A stretch of 49,541 nt of DNA from an uncultured Mycolicibacterium sp. (GCA_945957405.1 CAMFLL010000005.1:1-49541); one strand, 5' to 3'; positions 28,801 through 41,856 are shown, counted from the first letter of the stretch. Numbers and translations: made by a program. The notes: generated by a model from the letters alone, not told the origin.

Positions 28801-31800
28801 CCGTCGAACAGGGCGGCCACGTTGCGGTGCGTGACAGCAACACCTTTGGGCACACCCGTCGAGCCCGACGTGTAGATGATGTAGGCGGCGTGGTCCGCTG
28901 CCACCGCGGGCTTCGGTGCCACACCGTGGGTCTGCCCGGGCGCAGGGGAGGCGATATCGGCCAGCACCACGGTGGGGGCCGTGGTCGCCGGTATGCGGCC
29001 GGGGCCGTCGACCAGGACGCAGACCGGTGCCGAATCGGTGAGGATGTGCTCGAGCCGGGCCTCGGGCGAATCGATGTCGAGCGGTACATACGTTCCGCCC
29101 GCCCTGATGACGCCGACCAGTGCGACGATCAGATCGAGCGACCGCGGTAGCGCCACGCCTACGCGGGTCTCGGGCCGCACCCCGCGCGCGATGAGTGCGG
29201 TCGCCACCGCCGAGGAGCGGGCATCGAGTTCGGCGTAGGTCAGGCGGTGATCGCCACAGCAGACGGCGACGGATTCCGGGGTTCGTTGTGCGACGGTGGT
29301 GAACACCTCGCCGAGGATGCGATCGGGACCTGGCCGGGTGGAAGCGCCGGCGCCCAACAGCCGCTCATCCGCCGTGCGGACATCGATGGCGTCCACCGCG
29401 GTGTCGGGTCTCTCGGCGTAGTCGATCAGGACACGTTCGACCCGCTCGGCATAGCGATGCGCCTGTGCCTCGGTGAGCACCGCCGCGTCGTACTTGATCT
29501 CCACGGTCACCTGTTCGTCGACGTAGGCGACGAATGACAGGGGATAGTGCGGTGCATCGGTTCCGGTGAAGCCTCGGAAGGTCACGGCGCGGGGATCGTC
29601 GTTGTCCACGCGCGTGGTCGGGAAGTTCTCGACCACCACCATGGTGTCGAACAGATCGCGGGCACCTGCCAGGCGCGCGAGCTCGGCCAGACCCAGCTGC
29701 TGGAAGTCCAGCAGCGCGCTCTGTCGATCCTGCAGGTGCACCATCGCCTCGGCGACCGAGGTGTGCGGACCCCATGACATCGGCACCGGGACGGTGTTGA
29801 TCAACAGTCCCACAATGGATTCCGTACCGGCCAACCTGCCGCCGCGGCCGGAGACCGTCGATCCGAACAGAACCTGCCTGCGACCCAGAAGTCTGCCCAG
29901 GAGCACGCCCCAGGCGCCGTGCAGGACGGTACCGAGCGTGACACCGCGGTCCCGCGCCGCGGCGGTCAGCGCTGTGCTCAGTTCGGGTGACAGTCGCCGC
30001 ACGGCGCTGCGGTGTTCGCCGACGACATGACGGTCGGTCGGGAACAGTGTGGTCGGCAAGACCTCGGCCAGTGCGTCCGACCACGCCGAGCGGGCCTCGT
30101 CGCCGTCCCCACCGGTGACGGCCTCGATGTGGTCACGCAGCGTCACGGCCACCGCCGGCGTGGGATCGCCTGCGCCGACCGCGGCGTTGTGATGGTCGAC
30201 GATGTCGCCGAAGATCACCGGATAGGACCAGCCGTCGGCCACGATGTGGTGCAGGGTCTGGATGAGGCGGTGTTCGATGTCGCCGACGCGCACCAGCGTA
30301 TAACGCACCAGTGGGGCCGCGGACAGGTCGAACGGCCTCGACAGCTGTTGGGCTGCAATCCGTTCCAGATCGGCGTCGCCCTGCTCGGCGTGCACCACAT
30401 CGAACTCCAGTGGTGGGCGTGACCAGATGACCTGCGCCAGCCGACCGTCTGCGAGTTCGCGGAAGCTGGCCCTCAGCGCGGGGTGGCGATCGATGACGGC
30501 GGACACCGCGGACCGCAGGATCTCCGGGTCAAGCGCCCCACTGAGCTCCGCGATCTGCTGCACACGGTAGGTGTCCTGGTAGCCGTCGACGGTGTCGCCG
30601 AACACGCTGTGAAAGTACATGCCCTCCTGCAGCGGCAGCAGCGGCAACACATCGTCGACCGGCGCTTCCTGTTCCCAGCCGTCCAGGTCGCGCTGGGTGA
30701 CGTCGATCAACGGGAAGTCCGACGGCGTGTGTCCGGCCAGCGCGTCGCAGTGGGTCAGCGCCGTCAACGCCGCCGCCCACAGGGCGCCGAGTTGCTCGAC
30801 ATCGCCGGTGCCGAGCAGGCCGCCCGGCCAGCCGAGCGTCATGGACAACACGGCGCCTCCGGGGCGGTCCTCGGCGAGCGCATTGATCTCCAGTGCCGAC
30901 GCGGGGTTCGTCGGGTCGACGCCCTCACGCAGCGAACCGATCTCGGCGACCGGATCCCAGTCCCGACCACCTCCGCCGGCAAACCTGCCGAGGTAGTTGA
31001 ACAGGATCTGCGGTGCGCGGCCGCGCGCCGGTGCCGTTTCGTCGAGGTGACGCAGGATGCCGTAACCGATCCCTCGGTTCGGAACGGTCCGCAGCTGTTC
31101 CTTGACGGACCTGGCGGCAGACGCCAGGGCGGGCCCGGCGTCGAGCACCTCGTCCCACGTCAACGAGCCGGGGTCGACGCGCACCGGGTAGATCGCGGTG
31201 AACCAGCCGACCGTGCGTGAGAGGTCGAGATGGCCGGCGACGAGATCAGGTTCACGGCCGTGGCCCTCGAGGTTGATCACCGCCGCGCTGCCCTCGGCGC
31301 GGCCACGATCGGCGCGCCAGCGGGCGAGTGCCAGGCTCAGCGCGGTCAGCAGCACATCGTTGACACCGCCGTGCATGGCCGCGGGAACCGTCGTCAACAG
31401 TGCGGTGCTGACATCGGCCGGCAACGAGATGGTGTGACTGCGAACGGTTTCGGCGGTGTCCAGCGCGGGATCCACGGCACGGGTGCCGAGGTCGGGGTCG
31501 GGCGTCGCGAGCACGTCGTTCCAGAACTCCACTTCGTCGAACCGGGCCGCGGCGATTCCGGCCGACCAGGTGCGGAACGACGTCGGGACGTCCGCCAGGG
31601 TCAGGGGCCGACCTTCGCGAATCTCCTGCCAGGCGCGGGCCAGGTCCTCGCTGATGATGCGCCAGGACACACCGTCGATGACGAGATGGTGGATGACCAG
31701 CAGCAATTGGCCCGACCGGCCCGGTGTGTCGTACCAGATGGCGCGCAGCATCACGCCGGCCTCGGGCGCCAGCTCATCAGCAGCGGCCCGGGTGACCCGG

Positions 31801-34800
31801 TCGACGTCGGTGGCCGTCAGCATCTCCTCGCGCCGGGTCACCGCGACAGCGGCAGCGGATCCGGGCTCGGGGACCGTCAGGGTCCAATCGGCCCCCGTGG
31901 TGTCGAGGCGGGCGCGCAGCATTCCATGCGCCTCGAGCAGGGCCGAGAGCAGCACATTCAGTTGTACGGCACTGATTCCGGCCGGCGTGGCCAGCACCAT
32001 GGACTGGTAGAACCGCGACAGCGGGGTGGCCGACCGCCTGGTCTCGGCCAGCATCGGCGTCATCGGCACGGCGCCGACCCCGGTGTCGGGTTCGGTTGAC
32101 GGGGCGGGCCCGATGTCGGCCACGGCGGCCAGCGCGGAGACTGTCCGGCGGCGGAAGATGTCCCGCGGCGTGATGAGCACGCCGGACTTGCGGGCGCGGC
32201 CGCACACGGCGATCGACGAGATGCTGTCGCCCCCGAGGGCGAAGAAGTCGTCGTCGATACCGATTCCGTCGATTCCCAGAACGGCCCTGACGGCGCCGAG
32301 CAGTGTTGTCTCCACGTCGGTGCGGGGCGCGCGGGCCGGGCCACTGGTGGCGGCGACGGGTTCGGGCAGTGCGGTCACGTCGAGCTTGCCGTTAATGGTC
32401 AGCGGCAGTGACTCCACGATGCCGAATCGGGTGGGCACCATGTAACCGGGCAGCGTCGCGGCGAGGTGGTCGCGGAGCGACGTGATGAAAGCAGCTGAGT
32501 CCTCGGAGTCGACGCTGTCATCCGGGATCACATAGGCGGCAAGTGTTTTCACCGGCGGTGCGCCAGTGCTGGAACGCACCACCACAGCGCAACGCGCCAC
32601 CCCGTCGGCCGCGGCGAGGACGGTCTGCACCTCGCCCAGTTCGACGCGGTAACCCCGGATCTTCACCTGATCGTCGGCGCGGCCCAGGAAGTCGAGATGG
32701 CCGTCCGGTCGACGGCACACCAGGTCGCCGGTACGGTACATCCGCCCACCGGCCACGTGCGGGTCGGCGATCATCGTGTTCGCGGTCAGGCCGGCGCGAT
32801 GGTGGTAGCCCCGGGCCAGGCCGGTGCCTGCGATGTACAGTTCGCCCACCGAACCGTCGGTGACGGGGCGCAGTGCGCCGTCGAGGATGTATCCCCGGGT
32901 GTTCCAGATCGGCTGCCCGACAGTGGGAGTGGCACTGTCATCGGTACCCCCACCGAGCGTGTTGATGGTGTATTCGGTGGGGCCGTAGAGGTTGTACCCG
33001 GCAGTGTCGGGGTTGTCCCGCAGCGCGGTCCAGACGCTGTCGCCGACGGCTTCACCGCCGAGCAGCACAAGCGCGGGTGGGTGATCGCCGCGACCGCCGC
33101 CGAGCAACCCGGCGTCGAGCAGGTGGTGGGCGTAGGTCGGGGTGACGTTGATGACGTCGATGCGGTACCGATGGCAGTAGGCCACCAATGCCGGTGCGTC
33201 GCGGCGCAACTCCTCGTCGCACACATGCACCTGATGCCCTTCGACCAACCAGAACAACTCTTCCCATGACATGTCGAACGAGAACGACACGGTGTGGGCG
33301 ACGTTGAGTTGGTGCTGCCGTCCTGCCGTGCGCGCTCGGCGCACTGTCGGGGCGAAGATCGCCTCCCGGTGGTTGAAATACATGTTGGTCAGACCGGCGT
33401 AACCGGTGAGGACACCCTTGGGTCGGCCGGTCGAGCCCGACGTGTAGATCAGATACGCGGGGTGCTGCAGTCGTCGACTGCCTGCGGCGAAATCGCCGAG
33501 TTCGGCCGCGCGCAACGGGTCCGCCGCGGTCGCCGCGAGTTCGGCGGCGATCTGCCGGTCGTCCGTGGCGAGAACTTCTGTTCCCGCCGCACGGGCCGCG
33601 TCGATCAGGTCGGCGCGGGCCGACGTCGTGATCAGGAGAACCGGGCGGGCGTCGTCGACGATGGTGCGCAGCCGTTCGATCGGCAGATCCAGTTCCAGCG
33701 GCAGGTAGGCGGCGCCCGCCCGCAGCACCGCGAAGAGTGCGACCACCATGTCGATGGACCTGGGCAGCGCCAGCGCGACGAACGCCTCCGGGCCGGCCCC
33801 GCGGCCGCGCAGGAAACGGGCCAGCTGTGAGACGCGGTCGTCGAATTCCCGGTACGTGACGGTATGGGAACCGAACACCAACGCGATGTCGTCGGGCACC
33901 AGTTCGGCACGCCGGGCCAGCAATTCGGCGATCGTCACCGGCTCGACGGGACGATCGGTCGACGCCCACCGCCGTTCCAGTTCCGTCAGCCTGGTCTGCC
34001 CGATCAGGTCGATGGAGCCGAGGGCGGCATGGGGCCGTTCGGCGACGGCGGCCAGTGTGGTCAGCAGCTGGTCGGTCATCGTGCGGGCAGCGGCTGCGTC
34101 GATCACCCGGTATTCCAGCTTCACGGTCAGCTCACGGCCGGGGGTCAGCACCCAGGTCAGCGGGAAGTGGGTGGTGTCGTGGTATTCGACACCGACGATG
34201 CCGTGCTCGGCTTCGAGGTCGGCGAAGGTGTCGTCATCGAGGAAGTTCTGCAACACCAGCAGCGAATCGAACAATGCACCTGCCGAATCGCCTGCGGCGC
34301 GCTGGATCTGACCAAGGCCCAGATGGTCGTGCCGCATCATCGAGACGCGTTGTTCACCAGCGGCTCGGATGGCATCGGCGGCGGCCGTCGCCGGTGTCAC
34401 ATCCACGCGCACCGGCACCGTGTTGAGGAACAATCCGATCGTCTCGTCGATACCGATCAGCTCGCCGGGCCGGCCCGCAACGGTGGTGCCGATGACCACG
34501 TCGGCGGTGCCGGCGTGGTAGCCGGTCACGGTGGCGAGCGCCGTCGTGACGACGGCGTTCAGTGTGACACCCAATTCGTCGGCGCACGACTGCAGACGTC
34601 GGGTGACGTCGGCGGGCACCGTGACGACGATGCGTCCTGGCTCGGCGGCGGGTGCCGCATCGGGGTGCCCTGGTTCGACACCGCCGGCCAGCGTCGGCCC
34701 GGCCAGGCCCGACAGCAGGTCACGCCAGGCGGTGGCCGCGGCCGAAACGCCCGGCTCACCATGTCCCGCGAGCCACTCGAGGTGCGCGACCACCAGGTCA

Positions 34801-37800
34801 CCGTGAGGCTCGACGGCACCCCGGTCGCCCCGGGAGTCATACAACGCGAACAGTTCTCGAAGCACCAGTTCACGCGACCACCCGTCGAACAGCAGGAAGT
34901 GGTAGGTGAACAGGATCCGGTCGCGGCCGTCCGGGAGCCGGATGACGGTCAGCCGCAGCAGGGGAGGGGTGGCGACGTCGAACGGCTCGGTGCGATCCCG
35001 GTCGGCAACCCGCTGCGCCGCTCCGGCGGCATCCGGATCCGCGTCCAGGTCGACCACGGTGACATCGGCGGGGGGATCGGCGATGACCACCTGTATCAGC
35101 GCAGTGGCATCGGGCGCGGGATCGGTGTCGACATGCTCGACGGTCCGGAACCCGACCCGCAGTTGTGGATGCCGTCGCAGGAGGGCGGCGAACGCGGTCC
35201 GCATGCGGTCGACGTCGACCCGGCGATCGAGCTCGAAGGTGTTCTGGGCGATGTAGGTGGAGTCGGCGTCGCCCAGTGTGCTCTGGTAGTACACGCCTTG
35301 TTGCAGCGGTGACATCGCCCAGATGTCTTCGACCGCTTCGGTTCCCGTGATGCGCGCGATGGTGTCGGCGGACAACCGCACGGTACCGAACCGTCGCACC
35401 GCCGGCGGTGGCGCGGCGAAACCCGGGTCTGGCATGCGTAGCGCCGCGGCGAGTCCCATTGCGGTGCGCCTGCGGAACACGTCTTCGGTGGTCAGCCGGT
35501 ACCCGGCGCGGGCCAACCGGCTGGTCAGGCGGATGGCGCCGATGCTGTCGCCGCCGAGGGCGAAGAAATCGGCGTCGGCGCCGACCTTCTCGTGACCGAG
35601 GACGTCGGCCATCACCTCGACGATGGCTTGCTCGGCGTCGTCGGTGGGCGCCGTCATCACATCGTCGGCACCGTTGGATCCGGCCGCGGCTCTGGCGAGC
35701 GTGCGCAGCGCGGGTAGGTCCTTTTTCCCGTTGGGCAACAACGGAACAGCGTCGATGACATGGATCGACGACGGCACCAGGTGGCGGGGCAACACCGCGG
35801 TGACATCGGTCCGCAGCGCCTGCGCATCGCCATCCCGGTCGGTGTCGTCGACCAGAACCACCAACGCCACCAGCGCCTGATCGACTCCCACCACCGCAGC
35901 GTCGAGGACGCCGGGCCGGCCGGCCAGGACCGTTTCGATCTCACCGGGTTCGACCCGGTGGCCGTTGATCTTGAGTTGCTCGTCACCGCGTCCGGCGAAC
36001 GCGATCCGGCCGTCAGGCAGGCGGGCGCCGAGGTCACCGGTGCGGTACACGCGCTGACCATCGGCGGTCGCCACGAAGCGGGTGGCGGTCTGACCGGGCC
36101 GGTGCAGGTAACCCCGGGCCAGTTGCACACCAGTGACATAGATCTCGCCGATGACACCGACCGGAAGATCCCGCAGGCGTCCGTCCAGCACCCGGATGCC
36201 GGCGCCGGGCACCGGTGCGCCCAGGGTGACACCGTGCGGGTCACCGGCATGCTGCTCACCCGCGAGGACGTCGCCGGTGACCTCGGAGGAACCGTAGGAG
36301 TTGATGACAGTGGTCGCCGGTGACGCATCGTGCAGGGCCGCCAGATGTGCCCGCTCGAGCGCTTCTCCGCTGACGATCCACCGGTTCAGGCAGCTGACCT
36401 CGTCGGGGTGTTCCTCGGCCAGGGCAGCCGCCAGGGACGGCACGGCGAGCAGTTGGTCGACGCGGTGAGCCTGGAGCAGTTCGATCAGGCGGCGGCCGTC
36501 CCGCATCGCATCATCGGGTGCCAGTACGGTCGACGCGCCGGCCACGAGTCCCGCAAGCAGTTCGGTGGTGCCGTCGATGAACGACAGCGAACTCTTGGCC
36601 AGCCGGGTCCGCGCCGGCCACGCCGCGACCGCCCACGCCAGCCGGTTTGCCAGTGCACCATGGGTTCCCACCACGGCTTTCGGCTCGCCGGTGGACCCCG
36701 AGGTGAAGAGCACCGACACCGCGTCGGTCGGGCTCACGGACACCGGCTCGAACGTTGCGTCGCCGCCGTGGTCGTCGACGGAGATCCTCGCGGTGCCGTC
36801 CGGGATGACGCCGTCCAACACGGCCAGGCCGGCCTGGTCGACCAGGATGGCGCGAGGTCGGGCATGCCGCAGCATGAAGTGAATCCGCGAGGCGGGGTAC
36901 GACAGGTCGACGGGGAGATAGGCGGCGCCCGCGGCGATGACGGCCAACATGGCGGCCACCAGATCGGCCGACCGGGATGCGCCGAGGGCGACAATGTCAC
37001 CACGGCCGACACCGAGGTCGGCCAGCCGATTGGCCAGCGTACGCGCGCGGGAGTCCAGTTGCCCGAACGTCAACGATTCGGCACCTGCCACCAGGGCGAG
37101 TTCGTCGCGGTGGTCACGGACGGCGGCCGCGAGCAGCGCGGTCACGGTGGTGACCGGCGGGGCAGGCGGCGATGCCGGCGTGGCGGTCGAGGGGAGGTGC
37201 GCACAGCGCGCTTCCGGGTCGGCGACGATGGCGTCGAGCAGATCCGCGAATATCTGGGCGGCGGAGTCGGCGAACTCGTCGGAAATCTGCTCGCGGTCGT
37301 TGGTGATCGTGACGCTGATGGTGTCGCGCACCGCGATCATCGCGGTGAGCGGGTAGTGCGGCGCCTCGATCACCCCGATGTCACCCAGCGTCAGATGGCC
37401 GGCCGAATGTACTGTGGTGCCCAGGTTCTCGATGACGACCAGGGTGTCGAACAACTCGTCTACTCCGGCGATCCGGTGGGCGTCGACCAGTGGCAGGTGG
37501 TGGTGTTCGACCACGGCTGAGTCCGTCGCGGCGAGCCGGGTGGCGATGTCTGTGGCATTGTCCTCGGGCGTCCAGCTGACCCGCACGGGCACGGTGTTGA
37601 CCAGCAGGCCCACCATCCGGTCGATACCTGGCACTTCTGCGCCGCGGCCCGACACCACGATGCCGAACGTGACGTCGTCGCGCCCGGTGAGCCGCCCGAC
37701 CGTCAGGCCCCACGCGGTGTGCAGCAGTGTTCCGATGGTCACCGAAACGCGACCCGCGGTATCGGCCGCCTCGGACCGCCGACCCAGGGGCACCGTTCGG

Positions 37801-40800
37801 TATCCGAAACCACCAGCAGCCGTGCGGTTTTCGATGCCGGTCGGGATGCCATCGGCGGCGGCCACGCGGGTCGGCCCGTCGATACCGTCGAGCACCGGTG
37901 CCCAGGCGGACCGGTCGGTGTCGGCATCCCGCTCGGCGAGCCAGTCGACGAATCGGGTGAACTGCGGTGCGGGACCCTCGAAGTCGGCGCCGGTGTAGGC
38001 CGTCAGCAGGTCATCGAGCACCAGGGGCACCGACCAGCCGTCCGCGACGATGTGGTGCACCGTCTGGATCATGGTGTGCACGTCATCGGTTCGCTGCACC
38101 AGGGTGTACCGCGTCAGCGGTGGTGCCGACAGGTCGAATCGGCGGTTGCGCTCCCACGCCGCGCGCTGCGCGACAACGCTGTCGCCGTCGGCGCGCCCGC
38201 GTGCGTCCACCACCTCGAAATCGGGAGCCACCGCGGCGGCGTGCACCGCCACCGGGGTGCCGTCGGCAAGCTCGTGGAACGCCGCCGACAGGGCCCGGTG
38301 CCGGCTGACCACGGCCTCGGTGGCGCGCTGGAACCGGTCGTGGTCGAGCGGACCGGTGATGTCGACCAACTGTTGGACGACGTAGGGATCGCGGCGGTGG
38401 CTGAAGGTGGAGTGAAAGTAGATACCCTGCTGGGTGGGTGTGAGAGGGAGGACGTCGATGATGCCTGGATATGCGCGGTCGAGGTCGATCACATCCTGAT
38501 CGCACACCGTGACGCGGGGAAAATCCGATGTGCTGTGCCCACTGACCTCTTCGGTGTCCGCGATCAAGATCAGCAGGTCGCGCCAGCGGCGGGCGAGGCC
38601 CTCGATCTCGGATTCGGCGACCACGCCGGAGGGCCAACTGAAGACGGCGCGCAGCACTGCCCCGGCGTCGGTGTTGACGGTCTCGGCGTTGACCTCCAGC
38701 AGCCGTGGCAGCGGCATCGCCGGGTCGCGATCCTCGAGAACCGCCGTGGTGTCGGGGTCAAAGCCCCACGGCCGCTGGGACGTGTCGAATCGTCCCAGAT
38801 AGTTGAACAGGACCTGGGGTTGTACAGCCGGCGCGGTTGTGGAGCCGCCCAGATAGCGCAGCGCGCCGTAGCTCAGGCCGTGCGATGGCACCGCCCGCAA
38901 TTGATCCTTGATCGAGCGGACCGCCGCACCCAGCGCGGTGCCACCGGACAGGGCTGTCCGCCAGTCGAATTCGTTGCGCAGTGCCACGGGGTACAGCGTG
39001 GTGAACCAGCCGACGGTGCTGGACAGGTCGGTGGCGTTCGACAACGCGCCGTCGCCCACCTGATGCGCTTCGCGACCGTGTCCTTCCATCTCGATCAGCA
39101 GGGGAGTGCTGTCATCCACGGCACCGACACCACCGTCGCCTCCGCGGCGGTCTTGCCACTCCCGCAGCGCCAGATACAGTGCGGCGACCATGGCGTCGTT
39201 GACGTGGCCGTGACTGCGGTCCGGCACTGCGGTGAGGATGGCGTCGGTGACTTCCGCGGGCAGTTCCACGGTCAGCCGCGCCTCGGTGGCCACGATATCC
39301 CGCGTGGTGTCGAGCGGGCGGTCACCAAATTCGTTGTCGTCGGTCGCGCAGGTCCGGCGCCAGTAGTCCAGATCGGCGTCGAATCGGCCCTGCTCGGCGG
39401 CGGCTGACAACTGGTGTGCGCACGTTCGCCATGAGGTTCCCACCGCGTCGAGCACGGCCGGCTGGCCGGCCTCGCTCAACGCGTGCAGTGCCGCGATGTC
39501 CTGGGCGAGGATGCGCAGGGAGACGCCGTCGACCACGATGTGATGCGCGATGACCAGCAGGCGGCCGGGACCGGACTCCGGTCGCAGCCACCCGAAGGCG
39601 ATCATGACGCCCGCAGCGGGATCGAGTGTGCCGACCAGCCGGTCGCGCAGCTCGTCCACCGGTGTCGTGGAGTCGGCGACGGCGAGCCGGATTTCGGGTG
39701 CCGATTCGGCAATGACGAGGTTGCCCGCCGCGCCGTCGGTGGACGCCCAGAGGGCGTGGTGCCGCGCCACGGTCGCGCCCAGCACACGGCGCAGCGTGGT
39801 CTCCTCGAGGCCCGCGGGTGTCACCAGCGACATCCCCTGGTAGAAGCCGTCCAGTGCTGATGCGCCGACGTCGTCGAGCCAGCGCAGGATCGGAGTTGCC
39901 ACAGTCCGGCCGACCGCTTCGATGTGGTCCTCGGCCACGGCAGTTCCAGTGGGAACAAGCAGCGGTGCAAGGGATTCCACGGTGCGGTGGGTGAACATGT
40001 CGCGCGGCCGGAGCGCATAACCGTGCGCCCGGACGCGGCTCACGACGCGGATCGCGACGATGCTGTCGCCGCCGAGGGCGAAGAAGTCGTCGGCCACCCC
40101 GACCTCCGGCAGGTCGAGGGCGTCGGCGAAGGCCTGGCACAGCACTTCTTCGCGGGGCGTGCGGGGCGGCGTCCCGCCCCGGCGACCGGTGGCAGCGATG
40201 TCCGGTGCGGGCAGCGCCTTCCGGTCCGTCTTGCCGTTGGCGGTCACCGGCACCCGGTCCATTGCCACATACAGCGTCGGGATCATGTAGTCGGGCAACC
40301 GGGTCCGGCTCCATTCGGCGAGCTCGGCGTGCAGTGCCTGGTCATTGGACACACCGTCGGTCGTGACGACGTAACCGACCAGCTGATCGGCATTACCGTG
40401 GCGGTACACGTCGACCACCACCTGTCGCACACCTGGATGGTCACCGAGTTGCGACTCGATCTCCTCGAGTTCGATGCGTCGGCCGCGGAGTTTGATCTGG
40501 TTGTCGGCCCGGCCGAGGAACTCCAGTGAGCCGTCCTCGGTCCACCGGGCCAGATCACCGGTGCGATACATCCGGGATCCGGCCGGGGAGAACGGGTTTG
40601 CGACGAAACGTGATGCGGTCAGCCCGGCGGCATTGACGTAGCCGCGGCCCAACAGGAAACCGGCCGCGTAGAGCTCACCGCCGACACCCGGGGGTACCGG
40701 GCGCATATCGGCGTCGAGGACATAGAGCTGGGTGTGCGGATTGGGCCGTCCGATCGAGGTGGCGATCCGTTCGGCGGTGTCGCGGTAGATGACATGTGAG

Positions 40801-41774
40801 ACACCGATGGTCGCTTCGGCGGGCCCGTACCCGTGGTAGAGCGTGGTGGACAGCTGACTGCGGAAGCGGGCGAACAGGCCAGGGGTCAGCACTTCCCCGC
40901 CGCACCAGACGTGCCGCAGCGAGGCCAGCGCGCCGGTGCCGGTGAGCCGGTCGAGTTCGAGCAGGGTGTCGAGCATCGACGACACCAGGTAGACGAATGT
41001 GACGTGTTCATCGCGGATGAGGTCGAGGAGGTACTCGGGGTCCTTCTCGCCGTCGGGTTCGGCGACCACCACCCGCCCGCCGCTGATCAACGGCAGCAGG
41101 ATCTCGTTGACCGAGATGTCAAAGGACAGCGGCGCCTTGAACAGCGTCGCGTCGTCACCGCCGAAGAGCAGAATGTGGTCGCGCTGCCATACCAGGCGCT
41201 CCGCGATGGCCTCGTGACGGATCATCGCGCCCTTGGGCTTCCCGGTGGATCCCGACGTGAAGATCACGTACGCGAGTTGGGCGGGTGCCACGGCGACGTC
41301 GGGAGGTTCCACCGGCTGGGCGCCGTGGGCCCAGTCGTCGAGGTCGACCGTGAGACAGGTGACACCCCACTGTGACTCGTCGCCGGTGGCGACGAAGGCA
41401 GCGGTGGCGCCCGCATCGGCCAGCACCTGTTCGCGACGGTGCGCGGGCCAGGTCGGATCCACCGGCACGAACGCGGCCCCGGCGGTCATCGCGGCCAGCA
41501 CACACACCACCATCTCCGCCGAGCGCGGCACGCCGACGGCGACCATCGCCTCGGGTCGGTCGTCGGCCGCGCGCAGCGCGTACGCCAGCTGTGCCACCCG
41601 CTCGCCGAGCTCGCGATAGCGCAGGCGCCGGGTGCCGTGCACCACGGCCACCGCGTCGGGGGTCGCGGCGCACTGGGCGATGAACAACTCGGGCACCGTC
41701 GACGTCGCCGAGGGTGTCGAGTGGTTGTTCCACTGCTCCAACAGTTTCGTGATGTCGAGCGACTCGGTGCTCAC
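19038..41774 (-). CDS. Six-module non-ribosomal peptide synthetase, exochelin type (FxbB-FxbC-like in one ORF)
   Basis: A single 7578-residue cytosolic assembly line of roughly 800 kDa. The order is A-T-E / C-A-T / C-A-T-E / C-A-T-E / C-A-T / C-A-T-TE. The carrier serines lie near residues 571, 2077, 3184, 4698, 6248 and 7277 (GGDS in the first four, GGHS in the last two). The pocket codes of A1-A5 predict D-formyl-hydroxyornithine, beta-alanine, D-hydroxyornithine, D-allo-Thr and L-hydroxyornithine, the order and chirality of exochelin MS; A6 is unassigned. The first module has no C domain, so it initiates. The C-terminal thioesterase ([14 protein letters not shown]) releases the chain. The start is GTG 41774, with GGAGAGG 11 bases upstream. 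From memory, the M. smegmatis enzyme was described as two proteins, FxbB and FxbC, with two and four modules. Neighbouring genes supply all special precursors. No frameshift is visible. Confidence 0.95.
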   Translation of the reverse strand: MSTESLDITKLLEQWNNHSTPSATSTVPELFIAQCAATPDAVAVVHGTRRLRYRELGERVAQLAYALRAADDRPEAMVAVGVPRSAEMVVCVLAAMTAGAAFVPVDPTWPAHRREQVLADAGATAAFVATGDESQWGVTCLTVDLDDWAHGAQPVEPPDVAVAPAQLAYVIFTSGSTGKPKGAMIRHEAIAERLVWQRDHILLFGGDDATLFKAPLSFDISVNEILLPLISGGRVVVAEPDGEKDPEYLLDLIRDEHVTFVYLVSSMLDTLLELDRLTGTGALASLRHVWCGGEVLTPGLFARFRSQLSTTLYHGYGPAEATIGVSHVIYRDTAERIATSIGRPNPHTQLYVLDADMRPVPPGVGGELYAAGFLLGRGYVNAAGLTASRFVANPFSPAGSRMYRTGDLARWTEDGSLEFLGRADNQIKLRGRRIELEEIESQLGDHPGVRQVVVDVYRHGNADQLVGYVVTTDGVSNDQALHAELAEWSRTRLPDYMIPTLYVAMDRVPVTANGKTDRKALPAPDIAATGRRGGTPPRTPREEVLCQAFADALDLPEVGVADDFFALGGDSIVAIRVVSRVRAHGYALRPRDMFTHRTVESLAPLLVPTGTAVAEDHIEAVGRTVATPILRWLDDVGASALDGFYQGMSLVTPAGLEETTLRRVLGATVARHHALWASTDGAAGNLVIAESAPEIRLAVADSTTPVDELRDRLVGTLDPAAGVMIAFGWLRPESGPGRLLVIAHHIVVDGVSLRILAQDIAALHALSEAGQPAVLDAVGTSWRTCAHQLSAAAEQGRFDADLDYWRRTCATDDNEFGDRPLDTTRDIVATEARLTVELPAEVTDAILTAVPDRSHGHVNDAMVAALYLALREWQDRRGGDGGVGAVDDSTPLLIEMEGHGREAHQVGDGALSNATDLSSTVGWFTTLYPVALRNEFDWRTALSGGTALGAAVRSIKDQLRAVPSHGLSYGALRYLGGSTTAPAVQPQVLFNYLGRFDTSQRPWGFDPDTTAVLEDRDPAMPLPRLLEVNAETVNTDAGAVLRAVFSWPSGVVAESEIEGLARRWRDLLILIADTEEVSGHSTSDFPRVTVCDQDVIDLDRAYPGIIDVLPLTPTQQGIYFHSTFSHRRDPYVVQQLVDITGPLDHDRFQRATEAVVSRHRALSAAFHELADGTPVAVHAAAVAPDFEVVDARGRADGDSVVAQRAAWERNRRFDLSAPPLTRYTLVQRTDDVHTMIQTVHHIVADGWSVPLVLDDLLTAYTGADFEGPAPQFTRFVDWLAERDADTDRSAWAPVLDGIDGPTRVAAADGIPTGIENRTAAGGFGYRTVPLGRRSEAADTAGRVSVTIGTLLHTAWGLTVGRLTGRDDVTFGIVVSGRGAEVPGIDRMVGLLVNTVPVRVSWTPEDNATDIATRLAATDSAVVEHHHLPLVDAHRIAGVDELFDTLVVIENLGTTVHSAGHLTLGDIGVIEAPHYPLTAMIAVRDTISVTITNDREQISDEFADSAAQIFADLLDAIVADPEARCAHLPSTATPASPPAPPVTTVTALLAAAVRDHRDELALVAGAESLTFGQLDSRARTLANRLADLGVGRGDIVALGASRSADLVAAMLAVIAAGAAYLPVDLSYPASRIHFMLRHARPRAILVDQAGLAVLDGVIPDGTARISVDDHGGDATFEPVSVSPTDAVSVLFTSGSTGEPKAVVGTHGALANRLAWAVAAWPARTRLAKSSLSFIDGTTELLAGLVAGASTVLAPDDAMRDGRRLIELLQAHRVDQLLAVPSLAAALAEEHPDEVSCLNRWIVSGEALERAHLAALHDASPATTVINSYGSSEVTGDVLAGEQHAGDPHGVTLGAPVPGAGIRVLDGRLRDLPVGVIGEIYVTGVQLARGYLHRPGQTATRFVATADGQRVYRTGDLGARLPDGRIAFAGRGDEQLKINGHRVEPGEIETVLAGRPGVLDAAVVGVDQALVALVVLVDDTDRDGDAQALRTDVTAVLPRHLVPSSIHVIDAVPLLPNGKKDLPALRTLARAAAGSNGADDVMTAPTDDAEQAIVEVMADVLGHEKVGADADFFALGGDSIGAIRLTSRLARAGYRLTTEDVFRRRTAMGLAAALRMPDPGFAAPPPAVRRFGTVRLSADTIARITGTEAVEDIWAMSPLQQGVYYQSTLGDADSTYIAQNTFELDRRVDVDRMRTAFAALLRRHPQLRVGFRTVEHVDTDPAPDATALIQVVIADPPADVTVVDLDADPDAAGAAQRVADRDRTEPFDVATPPLLRLTVIRLPDGRDRILFTYHFLLFDGWSRELVLRELFALYDSRGDRGAVEPHGDLVVAHLEWLAGHGEPGVSAAATAWRDLLSGLAGPTLAGGVEPGHPDAAPAAEPGRIVVTVPADVTRRLQSCADELGVTLNAVVTTALATVTGYHAGTADVVIGTTVAGRPGELIGIDETIGLFLNTVPVRVDVTPATAAADAIRAAGEQRVSMMRHDHLGLGQIQRAAGDSAGALFDSLLVLQNFLDDDTFADLEAEHGIVGVEYHDTTHFPLTWVLTPGRELTVKLEYRVIDAAAARTMTDQLLTTLAAVAERPHAALGSIDLIGQTRLTELERRWASTDRPVEPVTIAELLARRAELVPDDIALVFGSHTVTYREFDDRVSQLARFLRGRGAGPEAFVALALPRSIDMVVALFAVLRAGAAYLPLELDLPIERLRTIVDDARPVLLITTSARADLIDAARAAGTEVLATDDRQIAAELAATAADPLRAAELGDFAAGSRRLQHPAYLIYTSGSTGRPKGVLTGYAGLTNMYFNHREAIFAPTVRRARTAGRQHQLNVAHTVSFSFDMSWEELFWLVEGHQVHVCDEELRRDAPALVAYCHRYRIDVINVTPTYAHHLLDAGLLGGGRGDHPPALVLLGGEAVGDSVWTALRDNPDTAGYNLYGPTEYTINTLGGGTDDSATPTVGQPIWNTRGYILDGALRPVTDGSVGELYIAGTGLARGYHHRAGLTANTMIADPHVAGGRMYRTGDLVCRRPDGHLDFLGRADDQVKIRGYRVELGEVQTVLAAADGVARCAVVVRSSTGAPPVKTLAAYVIPDDSVDSEDSAAFITSLRDHLAATLPGYMVPTRFGIVESLPLTINGKLDVTALPEPVAATSGPARAPRTDVETTLLGAVRAVLGIDGIGIDDDFFALGGDSISSIAVCGRARKSGVLITPRDIFRRRTVSALAAVADIGPAPSTEPDTGVGAVPMTPMLAETRRSATPLSRFYQSMVLATPAGISAVQLNVLLSALLEAHGMLRARLDTTGADWTLTVPEPGSAAAVAVTRREEMLTATDVDRVTRAAADELAPEAGVMLRAIWYDTPGRSGQLLLVIHHLVIDGVSWRIISEDLARAWQEIREGRPLTLADVPTSFRTWSAGIAAARFDEVEFWNDVLATPDPDLGTRAVDPALDTAETVRSHTISLPADVSTALLTTVPAAMHGGVNDVLLTALSLALARWRADRGRAEGSAAVINLEGHGREPDLVAGHLDLSRTVGWFTAIYPVRVDPGSLTWDEVLDAGPALASAARSVKEQLRTVPNRGIGYGILRHLDETAPARGRAPQILFNYLGRFAGGGGRDWDPVAEIGSLREGVDPTNPASALEINALAEDRPGGAVLSMTLGWPGGLLGTGDVEQLGALWAAALTALTHCDALAGHTPSDFPLIDVTQRDLDGWEQEAPVDDVLPLLPLQEGMYFHSVFGDTVDGYQDTYRVQQIAELSGALDPEILRSAVSAVIDRHPALRASFRELADGRLAQVIWSRPPLEFDVVHAEQGDADLERIAAQQLSRPFDLSAAPLVRYTLVRVGDIEHRLIQTLHHIVADGWSYPVIFGDIVDHHNAAVGAGDPTPAVAVTLRDHIEAVTGGDGDEARSAWSDALAEVLPTTLFPTDRHVVGEHRSAVRRLSPELSTALTAAARDRGVTLGTVLHGAWGVLLGRLLGRRQVLFGSTVSGRGGRLAGTESIVGLLINTVPVPMSWGPHTSVAEAMVHLQDRQSALLDFQQLGLAELARLAGARDLFDTMVVVENFPTTRVDNDDPRAVTFRGFTGTDAPHYPLSFVAYVDEQVTVEIKYDAAVLTEAQAHRYAERVERVLIDYAERPDTAVDAIDVRTADERLLGAGASTRPGPDRILGEVFTTVAQRTPESVAVCCGDHRLTYAELDARSSAVATALIARGVRPETRVGVALPRSLDLIVALVGVIRAGGTYVPLDIDSPEARLEHILTDSAPVCVLVDGPGRIPATTAPTVVLADIASPAPGQTHGVAPKPAVAADHAAYIIYTSGSTGVPKGVAVTHRNVAALFDGTRASFGFGPDDVWTMFHSAAFDFSVWELWGPLLHGGRLVVVEPAVARDPDTFLEMLADERVTVLNQTPSAFYPLIEADRHARRELALRHIVFGGEALDVRRLSSWYERHGEQSPTLVNMYGITETCVHVSHRTLRSSDTTDADSVIGGPIAGLRIHLLDNQLRPVPVGVVGEVYVAGGQLARGYVGRPGLTATRFVANPFDTPGERLYRSGDTAMWTESGDLAYVGRSDQQVKVRGYRIELGEVESALVGLPDITNAAADVRQDATGRPRLTGYLVARTPVEIAQVRAQLSEHLPDYMVPSAFVVLDALPLTVNGKLDRAALPAPADAPAPESGTPVAPPPGDTGAALAALCTEILGATVGVDDDFFAMGGDSIVAIQLVNRARRQGVRITPQQVFVHRTPAALAVLVDESAGAAAHHDVDDDSGPDLGDVMLTPIVQRLAELGGTIDRFNQSELLLTPIGATHERLQAALDAVVERHDALRIKLHRPAPMLWSLETTAGAPISVTRVDAAQLSDDALATAIGAESDAAAGRLDPGNGTVVSAVWFDLGPQRRGRLLMVVHHLAVDGVSWRILIEDLAEAYRQLESVVRVALPPVSTSVRGHARTVNENAQQAARLAEFEQWTTTLAPGGELKPDARPTLLTVGATRDHEIRLSAEDTVPLLTTVPAAVNADVTETLVAALHLAVCRWRTTRGGAPEAPLVLDLERHGRDGWGDGTDLSRTVGWFTAIAPVRLPGTGHAGPVGVLKDVKEALRAVPDNGLGFGQLRYCNPRTAAVLARSQSPQLLFNYLGRWTADGSGDWACAPEVEALRVGPDPDLGTPYLLEINAICDDTADGPRLRATLTYADGELSDTEVTELGELWVAALRELAAAVAGRGPVAALTRSDVPLVSLSGQQIDDVTAQSRYPVETIWPLSPLQEGVYFQARYASSAVYIVQNVFDFVDPVDVDALREAYSIVMRRNAVLRSGFQADDLPQPIAVIATDPVCEPELIDLSGIAPGAIPERVAEITAADRLRTFDLDTPPLARLTVIRTGGNDRLIFSYHFLLLDGWSREQLLRELFTCYTSLRGGSTPRLPTATADFASYLRWLSRQDRATSTLRWVAALAGLSAPTLLAPNAVGSEPTLASRLDFTLTEDQTAALTARARAAGVTLNAVVGTALAAVLAYETGTDDVVFGSTVAGRPTELDDIDDVIGLFLNTVPTRIRLEPGRSITETMRIVQSERLELMDHEYVGLGDIQRAFGAENRDNAALSGGGPLFDSLFVLQNFLDDDTFTDMEAEHGIVGHDSVDASHYPLTWVASPGRRFWMKLEYRPDVVDRDRAQGLLDRLRRVLLHIAGHADACDVLAGIPMLLDAEAEALTELARSTAHELPDVTVLDLLAQQHGRAPGLPALVCGAQSVDHDELQRRIDRLAWLLRDRGVGREDTVALAIPRSIDAVVALFAVLRAGAAYLPLELDYPDDRLAVMLDDAAPVCVLATSVTAGRITGVTPGDCPVVVLDDDVTGPLPDTDRAWDGFSPGPDDPAYVIYTSGSTGKPKGVVTPHRGLTNMHLNHRSAIFAPAIAKAGGRRLRIAHTVSFSFDMSWEELLWLIEGHEVHICDEVLRRDAAALVAYCHEHQIDVINVTPTYAALLFEQGLLDPGGHPPVLVLLGGEAVSAAVWDRLRDGDRWYGYNLYGPTEYTINTLGGGTDDSATPTVGQPIWNTRAHILDGWLRPVPHGVAGELYIAGAGLARGYLRQPALSAGRFVANPFGPGRMYRTGDLVVRRDDGNLEFLGRTDDQIKIRGYRVEIGDVQAAVAAHPGVAQAAVIARPDPTTSGSHRLVGYIVAAPECSTDLIDDVRTYLAGVLPPYMVPTAFGTVDELPLTDNGKLDVRALPDVAPTGRGRSSRPAQTPTETTLCDLFGEVLGADDIGVDDDFFDLGGHSLLSIRLISRVRAVLGAEVSLADVFNARTVAALAKQMGSSVDAPTVPRPELMARPRPDRIPASPAQQRLLVLDRIGDTAPAYNYPLVFRVTGHLDVTALQGAVGDVVDRHESLRTVFGEDDGGYHQRILPAGTRPPWRVVDCDAADLDVLVADATGYRFDLSSEIPLRVTVFRTAETVHAVTLLLHHIATDEWSDAPLVADLDTAYRAWVDSTDHAPAPLPVQYADFALWQRDLLDRIAASQLEFWRTTLAGAPDELALPCDRPRPSRPTGAGGTLSVDVPPETAVALQKLAGERQLSTLMVLHAAVAVLLHRLGAGDDIVVGTPVAGRDDTALDDVIGFFVNTVVLRADLAANPTFGELLARVRTSDLAAFAHQELPFERLVEDLNPPRVPGRNPLFNVFVGHHLRDDADDQMFGLATEWWEPPVTSAMFDLGFTLIERRAAGQATIMAEFSSDLFDEASVQIMAERLVTIIGSVAADTAMRVGSVGILRDAEYDDLIRQRNDTGHDVGSLSLADLVTRQVARTPDATAVIYEDRRLSYTELDEWSDRLTARLIVDGVAPGAVVGVSLPRSIELVVALLAVAKSGAAFLPLDPEYPPDRLAYMTSDAGLTTVLDDAEIVRAALHDAGPSTRPPVVDPASWAYVLYTSGSTGLPKGVAVPHAGIVNRIEWLQHAYPLDVEDRMLVKTPISFDTSVWEVFWPLASGAALVVARPGGHRDPGYLAETIAAQHVTAVDFVPSMLELFLDDPRSARCTSLTRVTVGGEALSTELAQRFASVFGGTRGVPLHNLYGPTEASVDVLGWTADGGPVALGRPGWNVSAYVLDPYLNPVPAGAAGELYLAGVQLADGYLHRSGLTAHSFVADPFGRGTRMYRTGDVVRYRRDGQLEYLGRTDDQIKLRGVRIEPGEIETVLAAHPGVGSARVVAHAGRLVAYYLPARPGAAVNPETLRGHIGSALPSHMVPAAFVSLTAFPLTPSGKLDRKALPEPEFAVAAGRPPTTPEHRRLCELFTDALGVDVTSIDADFFALGGHSLMLVRLAAGIRREFGVDLAVADLMVAPTVGEISGRLLGGESADSLAPVLPLRPSGMRPPLFFLPPASGLSWQFAGLKRHLPEDIPLYGLQSPVFSGRRSPDTIADLANDYADTVEGIAPTGPVRLLGWSFGGSVALLVARELVRRGREVGFVGMLDARTDDVTVDDFDADAVLGGLLREMGFPVEPGTRMSVTDAVTLIRSTDDAITVLDDHQIALVVQNYVAAERLTATADYGRYGGDVFFVDAVILEMDLVGTASEQWRDHVDGELEVIELNCRHSELMHADTLAQLGPLIAAALRDGS
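22880..26089 (-). other. NRPS module 5: C-A(hydroxyornithine)-T
   Basis: Boundaries are approximate. C5 carries [10 protein letters not shown], again His-to-Phe at the second His. A5 (about 24700-23180) has the same DMENLGLINK pocket as A3 and long shared sequence with it. T5 is FFDLGGHSL near 23034. There is no E domain, so the residue stays L. Confidence 0.85.
26090..30665 (-). other. NRPS module 4: C-A(Thr/allo-Thr)-T-E
   Basis: Boundaries are approximate. C4 has the canonical HHIVADG. A4 (about 29340-27830) has pocket DFWNVGMVHK, one conservative change from the standard Thr code DFWNIGMVHK. T4 is FFAMGGDSI near 27684. E4 (about 27510-26170) has HHLAVDGVS and ERHGRD. It predicts D-threonine or allo-threonine stereochemistry after epimerisation. 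Confidence 0.85.
30666..35345 (-). other. NRPS module 3: C-A(hydroxyornithine)-T-E
   Basis: Boundaries are approximate. C3 carries [10 protein letters not shown], so the second His of HHxxxDG is Phe. A3 (about 33950-32370) has pocket DMENLGLINK, the code I recall for N5-hydroxyornithine in coelichelin synthetase. T3 (GGDS) is near 32226. E3 (about 32060-30740) has HHLVIDGVS and LEGHGRE, giving the D-residue. Confidence 0.85.
35430..38469 (-). other. NRPS module 2: C-A(beta-alanine-like)-T
   Basis: Boundaries are approximate. C2 has the canonical HHIVADG. A2 (about 37170-35690) reads FIDGTTELL, so the usual Asp235 is Ile and Asp is at position 236. The full pocket, IDTLISSGDK, shares D236, I299, S301, D331 and K517 with the beta-alanine code I recall (VDWVISLADK). 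Core 5 is YGSSE rather than YGPTE. T2 is GGDSIGAI near 35545. There is no E domain, as expected for achiral beta-alanine. Confidence 0.8.
38470..41774 (-). other. NRPS module 1: A(formyl-hydroxyornithine)-T-E, initiation
   Basis: Boundaries are approximate. A1 spans about 41700-40200 with pocket DINYWGGIGK (from [22 protein letters not shown] and [10 protein letters not shown]), identical to the code I recall for formyl-hydroxyornithine in coelichelin and exochelin. T1 is FFALGGDSI near 40064. E1 is about 39900-38540 and has [15 protein letters not shown] and VGWFTTLYP. It should load and epimerise the FxbA product. Confidence 0.85.
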
Positions 41775-41856
41775 GTGCTGAAGAACCTCTCCATCCGTCC
41801 GTCACGCGCCCCGTCGGGGGTGCGTCGTTGCGTGGGTCGCGCGCTGAGGAACTGCC

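Noticed and set aside
26586..29150. 854-codon plus-strand ORF inside the NRPS
   Set aside because: Antisense shadow of the high-GC NRPS frame: Arg/His/Gly-rich, no domains. The same holds for other long plus-strand frames between 19 and 41.7 kb.
19038..41774. CRISPR or tandem repeat signal from recurring motifs
   Set aside because: The repeats are the conserved A, C, E and T domain motifs of NRPS modules, spaced by kilobases.
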